64,000 nt of DNA from Sedimenticola thiotaurini (GCF_001007875.1 NZ_CP011412.1:620001-684000), one strand, 5' to 3'; counted from the first letter of the stretch, positions 9,466 to 18,902 are shown. Notes: generated by a model not told the origin, from the sequence alone. Made by a program: numbers and translations.

Positions 9466-10593
9466 TTACTTAACTTCGACGTATTGCCCGTTCTGCACCT
9501 GGTAGACAGCAAAGCCTACACCGACTGCATCACCGTTTTTATCAAAGTGAATCTTGCCAACGGCGGTGGCGACTTCATTGTCCTGAAGGGCCTTGGTAAC
9601 AGCGGCAAGATCGGTTGAACCGGCTTTCTCAATAGCGTTCAGCAGTGCGACTGCACCGGCGTGTGCGCTATCGTAGAAGGCGCCGGGATCTTCACCATAA
9701 GCCTTCTTGTGCGCTTCGATGGCCGCGGTGTAGAGGGGGTTGGTGGAGTTGTCTTTGGCGCCGGTTGCGTAGACACCTTCGGCATTCTTGCCAGCCACCT
9801 TGATGAAGGTGTCGTCTTTCACACCATCACCCGAAATAAAGTCAATCTTGATCCGTTTCTTACGCATCTGGGTGACGATTTTCGAGGCTTCCGGATGATA
9901 ACCACCATAGATCACACCGTCGGCACCGGAGCGCTTGATCTTCTGTACAACAGCGGAGTAGTCCACCGCACCGGGGGTGACACCTTCAAACAGCACAACC
10001 TCTGCCTTGCCGGATTTCTCGATAAACTGCTTGGCGAATTCCGCCAGGCCTTTACCGTAGTCACCCTTGTCATGTACAACAGCAATCTTCTTCAGGTTGC
10101 GGATGTCAAGGGCAAAATCCACCTGGGTTCTGGCCTGAGCGTCATCGGAAGCGATAGTACGAAAAAAGTTCGGATAATCGCCGCTCTGGGTCAGTTCCGG
10201 ATTGGTTGCGGAAGGGGACATGACAGCGACGCCGGCATTCTTATAAATGGGCAACGCCGCCTTGGTGGCACCTGAGCAGATGTGGCCGAGTACCACATCC
10301 ACACCGCTGGAAACCAGTTTGGTGGCGGTGTTGGTTGCCACCTCGGGTTTGCACACATCATCTTCTACCAGCAGCTCGACCTTCTTGCCATTGATACCAC
10401 CCCGGGCGTTGATATCAGCAACCACCAGCTTGGCGGCATTCACGGTCGGCAGACCGTAAGAGGCAAGATCGCCACTATGGGCGCCTGCAACGCCCAGTTT
10501 GATCGTATCATCCGCAGCGGACGCCACAGTCGGTATGGCTAGAGCCAACCCCACAGTGGCGGCGAGTAACTTCTTTACAATGATCGATTTCAT
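9466..10593 (-). CDS. livK: Branched-chain amino acid ABC transporter substrate-binding protein
   Basis: 375-residue periplasmic binding protein, first gene of the second liv operon. A Sec signal peptide (lysine-rich start, hydrophobic core, cleavage around VASA-AD) precedes a mature domain with IKLGVAGAHSGDLASYG, the conserved cysteine pair DDVCKP and GHICSG, and SPSATNP. It is clearly diverged from the binding protein at 3359-4465, so the two transporters probably differ in substrate preference, but the sequence does not show which ligands. Confidence 0.94.
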   Translation of the reverse strand: MKSIIVKKLLAATVGLALAIPTVASAADDTIKLGVAGAHSGDLASYGLPTVNAAKLVVADINARGGINGKKVELLVEDDVCKPEVATNTATKLVSSGVDVVLGHICSGATKAALPIYKNAGVAVMSPSATNPELTQSGDYPNFFRTIASDDAQARTQVDFALDIRNLKKIAVVHDKGDYGKGLAEFAKQFIEKSGKAEVVLFEGVTPGAVDYSAVVQKIKRSGADGVIYGGYHPEASKIVTQMRKKRIKIDFISGDGVKDDTFIKVAGKNAEGVYATGAKDNSTNPLYTAAIEAHKKAYGEDPGAFYDSAHAGAVALLNAIEKAGSTDLAAVTKALQDNEVATAVGKIHFDKNGDAVGVGFAVYQVQNGQYVEVK

Positions 10594-10916
10594 ATCGGTG
10601 TATCCCTGGTCAGTAATTGTCAGTAGATTTTGCGGTGAAATGACCCACGCACAAATAAATAATACTACTGTTAGATGGTGAGAAATGAAACCATTAATGG
10701 CTATAAATGGCCCGCTTCCATCGATTTTATCGGGGCAGGCGGCCGGTTTGCGCCTCCCTGTAATCGGTAGAATCTTCAGGGCCGCTGAGTGATGCCGAGA
10801 GTCCCGGAGAAACCGGGTGACGGTGGGGTTGATGTTTGGTTGCGGTCTGGCCTTGAATCAGTCGGCCTGGGGAGGCCCGGATGCCGACAGAAGGCGTCCG
10901 GATCTCCCCAGAGTTG
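10594..10916 (-). other. Intergenic region between ppk1 and livK
   Basis: A 323-bp gap. The part next to livK is AT-rich (about 10625-10700) and should hold its promoter, though I could not fix the boxes. The part next to ppk1 carries the hairpin at 10867-10911. No coding potential is visible. Confidence 0.5.
10867..10911 (-). terminator. Very strong hairpin after ppk1
   Basis: CTGGGGAG / CTCCCCAG outer arms plus CCGGATGCC / GGCGTCCGG inner arms (one G-T pair) around a GACAGAA loop, starting 6 bp after the ppk1 stop. It has terminator position and stability but lacks a U tract. Confidence 0.6.
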
Positions 10917-13133
10917 CTAGCGCAGGTTGCGGCGCAGGCGCCGCTTTTTTTTCCCTTTGGCCGCTTTGGTCGCCTGTTTGGCCCGTTTTTCGGCCGACTG
11001 GATCAACAGTTCCTGACAGCCGACAGCTTCCGCTTCGCTGGTGGGTTGGCGCTGTATAAAGCTGCCGTCCGACTGCATTTCCCAGGCACTGCGCTGGTCA
11101 TTGAGCTGCGTGTTGAGGATGAACCGAAGCTCTTCGCACAGTTTTTTATCGCTGACCGGGGTGACCACCTCGACCCGGGACTCCAGGTTGCGCTTCATGG
11201 CGTCGGCTGAGCCGATAAAGTACTCCTCTTCGCCACCATTCTGGAAATAGTAGATTCGGGTGTGTTCCAGGAAGCGGCCCACTATACCGATAACCCGGGC
11301 AGTCTCGCTCAGGCCCGGAATGCCGGGGCGGAAACGGCAGGTGTCCCGTACGATCAGGTCGATCCGCACACCATCCCGGGCGGCCTCGTAGAGGGCCCGG
11401 GTGATGTCCGCATCCTCCAGGGCGTTCATTTTGAACTGGATCAGTCCGGGTGTTTCAGGGCTGTGCAACTTGCGCTCCCGCTTGATCTTGGACAGCAGGG
11501 CGTTCTTCAGCATTTTGGGGGAGGGCAGCAGTTTCCGATAACTGCGCTCCTGGGTATAGCCGGTGGTCAGATAGTTGAACAGTTCCGTGGCGTCCCGTCC
11601 CAGGTCTTCATCATTGGTCAGAATCCCGAGGTCGGAATAGAGCCGGGCCGTGCCGGCGTGATAATTACCGGTGCCGATATGCAGATAGCGTTTAATGCCG
11701 CTGTAGTCGTTACGAACCACCAGGATGATCTTTGAGTGGGTCTTGAGTCCCACCACGCCGTAGGTGACGTGGATGCCGGCCTCTTCCATGCGGTTGGCCC
11801 AGCGGATGTTGGCCGCTTCGTCAAAGCGCGCCTTTAATTCCACCACCACCGCCACCTGCTTGCCATTCCGTGCCGCGCTGATCAGGTAGTCAACCACCTT
11901 GGTGTCGCTGGACGTGCGATAGAGGGTCATCTTGATGGCCCGTACCTTTGGGTCGGTGCTGGCCTCTTTCAGAAAGCGCTCCACCGAGGTGCCGAATGAT
12001 TCGTAGGGGTGTTGCAGCAGCAAGGGTCCCCGTTCCCGGATGATATGGAAAATACTGCGGGTATCCACCAGCTCCGGATGATCAATCGGCTTGTGGGGTG
12101 GATCGCGCAGTTCCGGTACATCCAGGGAGGCGAGTTCAAACAGATCCCGCATGGCGGGCATGCTGATCACCTCGTAAACGTCGCTCTCTTCATCCAGGAA
12201 CAGCTCGGCAGCCAGCATGCCCCGGTGGACCGGTTTCATATCTTTCTGCACCTGCAATCGCACGATCGGTGCGAAACGACGCTCCCGCAGTTCAGACTCG
12301 ATCAGTGAAAGCAGATCGTCGGCGTGCTCTTCGCTGCGCTCGGTGTTGGCATTGCGGGTGACCCGGAACACTTCACAGGAGAGCACCTCCATTTCCGGTA
12401 GCAGCATGTCCAGGTTGTTGGCGATGACATATTCCAGGGGCACATAGTGCCGACGGTCCGTGAGTTTAAGGAAGCGTGGTATACCGGCGCCCACCGGCAC
12501 TTTTATGCGGGTCAGGGAGGTTTTGTCGGATGCCCCGGGGTAGCGTACCAGCACCAGCAGGTTCAGGGAGAGATTGGAGATGAACGGGAACGGATGGGCC
12601 GGGTCGATCGACTGGGGGGTGACCAGTGGATAGATGTTTTCGTAATAGTATTCGCGCAGGTAGTTTTTATCTGCCCGGTCCAGTTCATCGTAGCTGAGAA
12701 TGGCAATATCGTGTTCCCTGAGCTTCTCAGTGATCTGCAGGTAGTTTTCCCGCATCTGGCTCTCAATTTCCCGTACCACCTGACTGGTTTCATCGATCTG
12801 TTGCTGGGGAGTCCGGCCATCCACGGTCAATGTGGCGACGCCGGCGCCCACCTGCTGTTTCAGACCGCCCAGGCGCTTCATGAAGAACTCATCCATATTG
12901 GCGCTGACGATGGCGATGAACTTGAGCCGCTCCAGAAGCGGTGTCCGTTCATCGGCTGCTTCATGCAGTACCCGCTTGTTGAACTCCAGCCAGGTCAATT
13001 CCCTGTTAAGGTAATACTCACTGGCGTCCAGGTTCAGACTGCTCTCATCCACTGCCCCGGATGTCTCTTCCTGAGCTGCCGGTTGAGTTGAGTCTGTTGC
13101 TTTGATTTCCATTTTATCTGCGCTATTCGACAT
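10917..13133 (-). CDS. ppk1: Polyphosphate kinase 1
   Basis: Makes inorganic polyphosphate from ATP, reversibly. The frame shows the four-domain Ppk1 layout: an N-terminal helical domain (YYLNRELTWLEFNKRVL), a head domain, and two phospholipase-D-like catalytic domains with the autophosphorylated-histidine region LKTHSKI and the second motif HTRIYYFQNGG, then NLESRVEV. The C-terminus ends in a Lys/Arg-rich tail. ATG 13133 (738 residues) follows GGAAAA; an in-frame ATG at 13145 adds four residues and has no visible ribosome-binding site. Both starts are possible. No exopolyphosphatase gene is adjacent. Confidence 0.94.
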   Translation of the reverse strand: MSNSADKMEIKATDSTQPAAQEETSGAVDESSLNLDASEYYLNRELTWLEFNKRVLHEAADERTPLLERLKFIAIVSANMDEFFMKRLGGLKQQVGAGVATLTVDGRTPQQQIDETSQVVREIESQMRENYLQITEKLREHDIAILSYDELDRADKNYLREYYYENIYPLVTPQSIDPAHPFPFISNLSLNLLVLVRYPGASDKTSLTRIKVPVGAGIPRFLKLTDRRHYVPLEYVIANNLDMLLPEMEVLSCEVFRVTRNANTERSEEHADDLLSLIESELRERRFAPIVRLQVQKDMKPVHRGMLAAELFLDEESDVYEVISMPAMRDLFELASLDVPELRDPPHKPIDHPELVDTRSIFHIIRERGPLLLQHPYESFGTSVERFLKEASTDPKVRAIKMTLYRTSSDTKVVDYLISAARNGKQVAVVVELKARFDEAANIRWANRMEEAGIHVTYGVVGLKTHSKIILVVRNDYSGIKRYLHIGTGNYHAGTARLYSDLGILTNDEDLGRDATELFNYLTTGYTQERSYRKLLPSPKMLKNALLSKIKRERKLHSPETPGLIQFKMNALEDADITRALYEAARDGVRIDLIVRDTCRFRPGIPGLSETARVIGIVGRFLEHTRIYYFQNGGEEEYFIGSADAMKRNLESRVEVVTPVSDKKLCEELRFILNTQLNDQRSAWEMQSDGSFIQRQPTSEAEAVGCQELLIQSAEKRAKQATKAAKGKKKRRLRRNLR

Positions 13134-13328
13134 TGTGTTTTCCATGGCTGGGAACGGTCAGTTGCTGACAATCGGGCAATTAAATACGAGGTTGTTCGAA
13201 TCTCTCCCCGGCAATTCTCACTGCTGCCCGGTAGTCAGGATATTCGAGCCCGGGTTTAACGGACATTGACCGTTAATGGCTCTGTCATGTGATCCCGCTT
13301 TACCGGTCCGGGTGGAGTTACCGGACAG

Positions 13329-14048
13329 TCAAAAGTAGTGTCGCAATGTTTCAAGGGAGAGTCGATAGTGATATTCGATCTGCTCTAAAGTATAACGCTG
13401 TTCGGCTGCAACAGGACAGCCCAGTCGTGCCAGGCAACGATTGGCGCAGTTTGAGCGGGGTGTCAGGCGGTGCCGGGCACATCGATTCATGTCGATAACC
13501 GAATCGGCCGCCAGTGCCCCTGCGGGACAGAGGGAGATGCAGGGTTTTTCCCTGCAGCTGGAGCAGGGCGAGGCGGGAGCTGGCTGAACGATCTCCGGTA
13601 GCGGAGCGTCCGTCAGCAGGGCGGCACGATAGGCAAACCAGAGCCCCCACTGCGGATTGATACCGATACCCAGTGGTGAGGGTGTATGCCAGCCGGTGAT
13701 GCTCCCCAACTGTTGCAGGGGTACCGGGCTGTCACCAGGGTAGATGATCTGATAGCTGTACCCCGCCGCTACCCGCCGGGCAAACTGCTCGGCGGCGTCG
13801 TAGCTGTATTGGTCGATAGGGTCAGTCTGCTGCCACCGGCTGTCGGGTATGGATTCCCAGAGTGCTCGCCCCCCATTTCCGATCAGGATCACCCGTTTCG
13901 GCCTGGATTCTGCTTTATAAGACGCTGCCAGGTTGTCCGCCATCGCGTTGGGCAGGCACTCCATATCCAGAATGGCAACAAGGTTTAGACCGGCATGCCT
14001 GAGCTGATCAATTGCCGGTTTGAGGTTGGGTGACAGAGTCCGGTCCAC
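13329..14048 (-). CDS. QueG-like 4Fe-4S protein, function uncertain
   Basis: A 239-residue protein with a ferredoxin-type region near residues 160-220. The cysteines run CSSCREKPCISLCP, then MNRCARH, then CANRCLARLGCP, resembling the C-terminal iron-sulfur part of epoxyqueuosine reductase (QueG) and related cobalamin-dependent reductases. The preceding domain (IGNGGRALWESIPDS, the WHTPSPLGIGINPQWGLWFAYRAALL stretch) resembles the short relatives of that family. It is far shorter than true QueG (about 350 residues). The start is GTG, supported by AGGAGAG eight bases upstream. Function unknown; a soluble redox protein is the safest call. Confidence 0.72.
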   Translation of the reverse strand: MDRTLSPNLKPAIDQLRHAGLNLVAILDMECLPNAMADNLAASYKAESRPKRVILIGNGGRALWESIPDSRWQQTDPIDQYSYDAAEQFARRVAAGYSYQIIYPGDSPVPLQQLGSITGWHTPSPLGIGINPQWGLWFAYRAALLTDAPLPEIVQPAPASPCSSCREKPCISLCPAGALAADSVIDMNRCARHRLTPRSNCANRCLARLGCPVAAEQRYTLEQIEYHYRLSLETLRHYF

Positions 14049-14200
14049 GCGATGCTCTCCTGTGTGCGCTGAAATGTCATAGCCGGGGAATCCCGGACCG
14101 GGATTATACCGCCAGGATGCAGAATGGAGTGGTGCGATTGCAGGCCTGTTACCCGGGAACTGTGCCCTGTGGGCCTGGGTAATAGGCAGTATTAGGGGGC

Positions 14201-14230
14201 AAAAAAAAGCCTGACGGGGGAAGTCAGGCT
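14201..14230 (-). terminator. Rho-independent terminator
   Basis: Read on the minus strand, AGCCTGAC and GTCAGGCT form an 8-bp stem with a 7-base loop, followed by eight U. It lies about 200 bp past the thioesterase gene and stops transcription before the QueG-like gene. Confidence 0.85.
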
Positions 14231-14433
14231 AAATCTACCGTTATAAAACCACCAAAGGAGGATGGAGGAATTAGAAGGAACAACAGGACCCGACACTACT
14301 ACGATACTGCCTTTGGCCAGGCCCTGTTGACCTTTGCGCCTATTGAAGCACACGGTTGGACTATGCCACATTGATAATCTTCAATCAAGTAAATAATTAT
14401 ATAATTATTTACTATTTCTCCATTCAGGTTACC
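14231..14433. other. Long 3' region with a 26-bp AT-rich perfect palindrome
   Basis: No gene is visible. Bases 14388-14413 form a perfect palindrome centred on AATTAT/ATAATT. The stretch 14255-14285 is purine-rich (AAAGGAGGATGGAGGAATTAG) but opens only a 22-codon frame. Likely the 3' untranslated region of the thioesterase transcript. Confidence 0.5.
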
Positions 14434-14859
14434 TTACCCAACAGTTACCGGGGGAATGGAGTAGGTCCCGGTAGCGTGGGCCACCAGTTCGCCGCCGTTG
14501 TCGGTGGCGATGGAGACCTCCATAATTGCCAGCCGTTTACCGAGTTTGATGATCTTGCCTTCCGCCAGCAGATCGGTCTCCGCCGGTTTGCGTAAAAAGT
14601 TGATATTGAAGTTAGTGGTAACGGCCAGTTTGACCGGACCGATCAGGCCCAGCACCACGGCATACATGCAGGCGTCGGCCAACATCATCATGTGGGGGCC
14701 GGAGATGGTCCCGCCTGGCCGGGTACTGCTGTGGTGATAGGGCAGGCGCATGGTACCCAGGCCCGACTCGATGTGCTCCAGTCGCATACCAAGATCGCTG
14801 GCCCAGGACATTTCACTTTCCAGTATCTTATTGAAATCCTCGCAGGTTATTTTTGGCAT
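14434..14859 (-). CDS. PaaI-type hotdog-fold thioesterase
   Basis: 141-residue single-domain hotdog protein, predicted acyl-CoA or aryl-CoA thioesterase. The motif RPGGTISGPHMMMLADACMY is the active-site helix region of the PaaI family, where the Asp or Asn before the helix and the following glycine pocket act in thioester hydrolysis. FLRKPAETDLLAEG and the terminal ATGTYSIP strand are also typical. ATG 14859 follows AGGAG; a longer in-frame start at 14907 is unlikely. It lies downstream of the acyl-CoA dehydrogenase in the same direction but behind a hairpin, so co-transcription is partial at best. Confidence 0.86.
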   Translation of the reverse strand: MPKITCEDFNKILESEMSWASDLGMRLEHIESGLGTMRLPYHHSSTRPGGTISGPHMMMLADACMYAVVLGLIGPVKLAVTTNFNINFLRKPAETDLLAEGKIIKLGKRLAIMEVSIATDNGGELVAHATGTYSIPPVTVG

Positions 14860-14918
14860 AGTATCTCCTGTCAATTGAGGCATCGGGTGGGGTGCCATGG
14901 AGGGCATGGCGTGGAGAT

Positions 14919-14946
14919 GGCACGGGCGGCAGTGCCCGCCCGTGCC
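14919..14946 (-). terminator. GC-rich hairpin between acyl-CoA dehydrogenase and thioesterase genes
   Basis: An 11-bp perfect stem, GGCACGGGCGG / CCGCCCGTGCC, with loop CAGTGC and no U tract, starting 12 bp after the dehydrogenase stop. Probably limits read-through into the thioesterase gene. Confidence 0.65.
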
Positions 14947-14957
14947 GGATCGGGTGA

Positions 14958-16745
14958 TCAGAACTCGCTTTCGTCAAACGCCATCATCAGCCCGGCGCCG
15001 GAACGAATGCCGCTATTCAAACCCTGGATCTGGGGTAGCAGACGCCCCATGAAGAAACGGGCGGTATTGAGTTTGGTGCGGTAGAAACCACTGCTGTCGC
15101 TCTCCACCTTCTCCAGTGCCACTGCTGCCATGCGGGCCCACAACCAGGCAAAGGTGGTAAGGGCGAATATGCGCAGATAGTCGGTGGCGGCGGCACCCAG
15201 CTCATCCGGGTTCTGTTCACTCTCGGCGATCAGCCAGCTGGTCAGATCCTGCAACAGGGCGTTGGCATCCCGTAACGGATTGATAAATTCAGCCAGGGAC
15301 GGGTTGTCTCCATTTTCGGCGATGTAGTTATCCAGCATGCTGAAGAACCGTTTCGGCAGCCTGCCATCATTGATGTACAGTTTGCGGCGCACCAGGTCGA
15401 GAGCCTGAATGCCATTGGTCCCCTCGTAGATCTGGGCGATACGGGCGTCCCGGACGAACTGTTCCATGCCCCACTCCTGGATGTAACCGTGGCCCCCGTA
15501 GACCTGCTGGCACAGGGTGGTGGTTTCATAGCCGTAATCGGAGAAGAAGGCCTTGATAATGGGAGTTATCAGGGCGACATAGTCGTCCGCTTCCTGACGT
15601 ACCTGCTCGTCCGGGTGCCGGTGTGCCAGGTCGATATTCATTGCGGTCCAGGTGGCCAGCGCACGGGCCCCTTCGTTGTAGGCTCGGGTGGTGAGCAGCA
15701 TGCGGCGGATATCCGGGTGCACCAGCAGGGGATCAGCCGGCTTGTCCGGGGCCTTGACGCCGGTGGCCGAGCGACTCTGGAGGCGCTCCCGGGCATACTC
15801 AACCGCGTTCTGGTAGGCCACTTCACCCAGTCCCAGGCCCTGCATACCAATGGCCAGTCGTTCTGAGTTCATCATGGTGAACATGCAGGCCAGACCCTTG
15901 TTCTCCGGGCCCACCAGATAACCGGTTGCGCTGTCGAAGTTCATGACACAGGTGGCGGAACCCTTGATGCCCATCTTGTGCTCGATGGAACCGCAGCTGA
16001 CGCCGTTCTGTTCCCCCGGCTCGTTGTTGGCGTCGGGTAGCCGTTTCGGCACCAGGAACAGGCTGATGCCACGTACCCCTTCCGGGGCATCCGGCAGGCG
16101 TGCCAGTACCAGATGGATAATGTTCTCGGTCAGGTCGTGTTCGCCACCGGTAATGAATATCTTGGTGCCGCTGATGGCGTAACTGCCATCTTCGTTGGGT
16201 ACCGCACGGGTGCGTACCAACCCCAGGTCGGTTCCGCAGTGCGGTTCGGTCAGACACATGGTGCCGCTCCAGCGACCCTCCACCATCTTGGGCAGATACT
16301 GCTGCTTCAGCTCATCGCTGGCATGGTGGTTGAGGGCGCTGATGGCCCCCCGGGTGAGACCGGGATAGAGACTGAAGGAGACGTTGGCGGAACAGAGCAT
16401 CTCCTCCATCATGAAAGCGACGGTCTCGGGCAGACCCTGGCCACCCAGTTCAGGATCGGCCGCCAGGGATGGCCAGCCCCCCTCAATATAGGTGCTGTAG
16501 GCCTCCTTGAACCCCTTGGGGGTGGTGACCTGGCCATCATTGAACTGGCACCCCTCCTGGTCACCACTCTGGTTCAGGGGATGGAGCAGCTCCTCACAGA
16601 TCTTGCCGCCTTCTTCCAGAATCGCGTCCACCAGGTCCGGGCTCACTTCGTCGAAGCCGGGGAGATTGTGCAGCGTCTCGTCGGCCTCAAGCAGCTCGTG
16701 GAATACAAACTGCAGATCACGGATAGGGGCTTTGTAGCTTGGCAT
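14958..16745 (-). CDS. Acyl-CoA dehydrogenase, long (about 600 aa) family
   Basis: FAD enzyme that makes the first alpha,beta-double bond of acyl-CoA and passes electrons to ETF. The 595-residue length, the MPSYKAPIRDLQFVFHELL start and the extra C-terminal helical domain place it in the large bacterial acyl-CoA dehydrogenase subfamily with an N-terminal extension. Landmarks are MCLTEPHCGTDLG and YAISGTKIFITGGEHD (FAD/substrate region), QVYGGHGYIQEWGMEQFVRD and ARIAQIYEGTNGIQ. ATG 16745 is preceded by AGAGGAA. It lies 96 bp downstream of the ETF-quinone oxidoreductase gene, its electron-acceptor partner. The chain length of its substrate cannot be read from the sequence. Confidence 0.93.
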   Translation of the reverse strand: MPSYKAPIRDLQFVFHELLEADETLHNLPGFDEVSPDLVDAILEEGGKICEELLHPLNQSGDQEGCQFNDGQVTTPKGFKEAYSTYIEGGWPSLAADPELGGQGLPETVAFMMEEMLCSANVSFSLYPGLTRGAISALNHHASDELKQQYLPKMVEGRWSGTMCLTEPHCGTDLGLVRTRAVPNEDGSYAISGTKIFITGGEHDLTENIIHLVLARLPDAPEGVRGISLFLVPKRLPDANNEPGEQNGVSCGSIEHKMGIKGSATCVMNFDSATGYLVGPENKGLACMFTMMNSERLAIGMQGLGLGEVAYQNAVEYARERLQSRSATGVKAPDKPADPLLVHPDIRRMLLTTRAYNEGARALATWTAMNIDLAHRHPDEQVRQEADDYVALITPIIKAFFSDYGYETTTLCQQVYGGHGYIQEWGMEQFVRDARIAQIYEGTNGIQALDLVRRKLYINDGRLPKRFFSMLDNYIAENGDNPSLAEFINPLRDANALLQDLTSWLIAESEQNPDELGAAATDYLRIFALTTFAWLWARMAAVALEKVESDSSGFYRTKLNTARFFMGRLLPQIQGLNSGIRSGAGLMMAFDESEF

Positions 16746-16797
16746 GAATCGATTCCTCTTGAATGGAGCCTGGTAGATGGGACGGTCTGCCATCCCA

Positions 16798-16822
16798 GGC
16801 GGCACCTTCGACCGGTGCCGCC
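16798..16822 (-). promoter_or_regulatory. Intercistronic hairpin between ETF-QO and acyl-CoA dehydrogenase genes
   Basis: Perfect 9-bp stem GGCGGCACC / GGTGCCGCC with loop TTCGACC. No U tract follows. It may set the ratio of the two products. Confidence 0.6.
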
Positions 16823-16841
16823 ATGGAACGGTATGCGTCGA

Positions 16842-18470
16842 TTACATATTTGGGTAGTTGGGACCGCCGCCGCCTTCCGGGACAGTCCAGTTAATATTCT
16901 GGGTCGGATCCTTGATATCACAGGTTTTGCAGTGCACGCAGTTCTGGGCATTGATCTGCAATTCCGGCTGTTGATCTTCACCTTGAATGATTTCATAGAC
17001 CCCGGCGGGGCAGTAGCGCTGCTCCGGGGCGTCGTACAGCGCCAGGTTGACCTTGATCGGCACTTCCGGGTCTTTCAGCTTCAGGTGGATCGGCTGATTC
17101 TCCTCATGATTGGTATTGGAGATGAAGACCGATGAGAGGCGATCAAAGGTGATTTTGCCGTCCGGTTTCGGATAGTCGATTTTCGGGTAGTCAGCCGCCT
17201 TGCCGAGCTGCTCATGGTCAGCGTGATGACGCAGTGTCCAGGGCGCCTTGCCGCGGAACAGGTAGGTCTCCAGGGCGGCATTGAACAGGCCGAACCAGAG
17301 TCCCTTGGTGAAACCGGGGCGGATATTCCTCACCTGGTTCAACTCTTCCCACAGCCAGCTCTGTTGCAGCCTTTCTGGATAGCTGGTGACCTCTTTATGG
17401 CCCGCCTCAGCGAGCTGCTCGAAGATCGCTTCGGCCGCCACCATGGCGCTCTTCATGGCGGTGTGGGTGCCCTTGATTTTGGGTACATTGAGGAAACCGG
17501 CGGTGTCACCAACCAGCACACCGCCCGGGAATGTGAGTTTCGGAATCGATTGGAAGCCCCCTTCGGAGAGGGCTCGGGCCCCATAACTGATGCGACGACC
17601 ACCCTCAAACAGGGGGCGGATGTCGGGGTGGGTCTTGAAACGCTGGAACTCTTCAAACGGACTTAAGTGCGGATTTTTGTAATCCAGGCCCACCACGAAG
17701 CCCACCACCACCTGGTTTTCCAACAGGTGGTAGAGGAATGAGCCGCCATAGGTCTGGCTGTCCAGTGGCCAGCCAATGCTGTGCATAGTGGTGCCCGGTT
17801 TGACCTTGGCCGGGTCGATCTCCCACAGCTCCTTGATACCGATACCGTAGGTCTGGGGATCCACTTCGCTGCGCAGGTTAAACCGCTCCATCAGCTCTTT
17901 GGTCAGCGAGCCCCGGCAGCCTTCGGAAAAGATGGTCTGCTTGGCGTGCAGTTCGATGCCGGGTTCGTAATTGTCGGTCTTTTCTCCGGAGCGCCCGATG
18001 CCCATATCGCCGGTGGCGATACCCCGCACGGCACCATCCTCGTCAAACAGAACCTCGGCGGCAGCGAATCCGGGAAATATCTCCACACCGAGCTGTTCAG
18101 CCTGCTCCGCCAGCCAGCGGCAGAAGTTGCCGAGACTGATAATATAGTTGCCCGCGTTGTGCATCTGGGGCGGGTTGGGCATGGGGATGGACTTCTTTTC
18201 CGTCAGGTAAACAAAGCGATCATTGCTGGCGGGGGTATCCAGCGGCGCGCCACGCTCTTTCCAGTCGGGAATCAGTTCGTTGAGAGCCCTGGGTTCCAGC
18301 ACGGCACCTGAAAGAATATGCGCTCCCACTTCAGAGCCTTTCTCCACGACACAGATGGTCAACTCCTGCCCATTCTCATTGGCCAGTTGGGCCAGGCGAA
18401 TGGCCGCAGAAAGCCCGGAAGGCCCTGCGCCAACTATGACAACATCAAATTCCATCGCTTCGCGTTCCAC
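16842..18470 (-). CDS. etfD: Electron transfer flavoprotein-ubiquinone oxidoreductase
   Basis: Membrane-associated FAD and 4Fe-4S enzyme that moves electrons from reduced ETF to quinone. The N-terminal FAD site is [17 protein letters not shown]; the middle has [18 protein letters not shown]; the C-terminal cluster region has [26 protein letters not shown] and the usual GPNYPNM ending. The length (542 residues) is normal. GTG 18470 is favoured because AAAGGGGGAG lies just upstream; an ATG at 18455 is the alternative. The gene is divergent from etfBA, upstream of an acyl-CoA dehydrogenase, and has a clear promoter with an operator over its start region. Confidence 0.95.
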   Translation of the reverse strand: MEREAMEFDVVIVGAGPSGLSAAIRLAQLANENGQELTICVVEKGSEVGAHILSGAVLEPRALNELIPDWKERGAPLDTPASNDRFVYLTEKKSIPMPNPPQMHNAGNYIISLGNFCRWLAEQAEQLGVEIFPGFAAAEVLFDEDGAVRGIATGDMGIGRSGEKTDNYEPGIELHAKQTIFSEGCRGSLTKELMERFNLRSEVDPQTYGIGIKELWEIDPAKVKPGTTMHSIGWPLDSQTYGGSFLYHLLENQVVVGFVVGLDYKNPHLSPFEEFQRFKTHPDIRPLFEGGRRISYGARALSEGGFQSIPKLTFPGGVLVGDTAGFLNVPKIKGTHTAMKSAMVAAEAIFEQLAEAGHKEVTSYPERLQQSWLWEELNQVRNIRPGFTKGLWFGLFNAALETYLFRGKAPWTLRHHADHEQLGKAADYPKIDYPKPDGKITFDRLSSVFISNTNHEENQPIHLKLKDPEVPIKVNLALYDAPEQRYCPAGVYEIIQGEDQQPELQINAQNCVHCKTCDIKDPTQNINWTVPEGGGGPNYPNM

Positions 18471-18532
18471 GGCGACTCCCCCTTTGGTGTTAATTCCGGC
18501 AACTGTTCCCGGCGGTCTGTAAATGGCTAGGT

Positions 18533-18552
18533 TGACGTTTACGTAAACGTCA
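18533..18552. promoter_or_regulatory. Perfect 20-bp ACGT-core palindrome (operator)
   Basis: TGACGTTTACGTAAACGTCA is self-complementary over all 20 bases and directly abuts the -10 box of the ETF-QO promoter, so a bound protein would block transcription start. The ACGT-nn-ACGT core resembles sites described for MerR-family LiuR regulators of branched-chain amino acid and fatty acid catabolism. That assignment is inference; no liuR gene is in the window. Confidence 0.75.
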
Positions 18553-18579
18553 TTATACTGAGTCAGGCTGATGGGTCAA
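18552..18579 (-). promoter_or_regulatory. Sigma-70-type promoter of the ETF-QO gene
   Basis: On the minus strand: TTGACC (18579-18574), a 16-bp spacer, then TATAAT (18557-18552). The -10 is perfect and the -35 has one mismatch. Confidence 0.8.
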
Positions 18580-18902
18580 TTTCCTTCAACATCCGACACT
18601 GTTCCAATGATCGCAGAGGTTGAGTACCCCGGCTATTACTGGACCCGGCAGACTGACTGAGGGCGTAGTTTACTACCTAATTCATAAGATACGTAGACAC
18701 CTTATATAGATGGTTCAGCCAACCTTGTCATGGCTGTCCGGCATCTGGGGTCTGCTGCCGGGGATATTGGATTCCACGGGAAGGTAAGCAAATTTATTTG
18801 TCTGGCTAGGGTCCGGACAGGGATAATATTTAATTGAGTGTTTTCTGCATAGAGTCAAGAAATTCGTATCAGGGCGGCAGCCAAACCAATCAAGGGTGAT
18901 GT
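18580..18902. other. Intergenic region upstream of etfBA
   Basis: About 320 bp without coding potential between the ETF-QO promoter and etfB. The stretch 18820-18845 (GGATAATATTTAATTG) is AT-rich and a plausible core promoter for etfBA. I found no copy of the ACGT operator on the etfB side. Confidence 0.4.

Noticed and set aside
14263-14331. A 22-codon frame after AAAGGAGG
   Set aside because: The Shine-Dalgarno-like bases touch the ATG, so spacing is wrong, and the peptide has no features.
16113-17135. A 340-codon open frame antisense to the acyl-CoA dehydrogenase and ETF-QO genes
   Set aside because: It crosses two well-supported genes and their intergenic hairpin.
18820-18850. An ACGT operator for etfBA
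   Set aside because: No ACGT-nn-ACGT sequence is present near etfB; only the ETF-QO side carries it.
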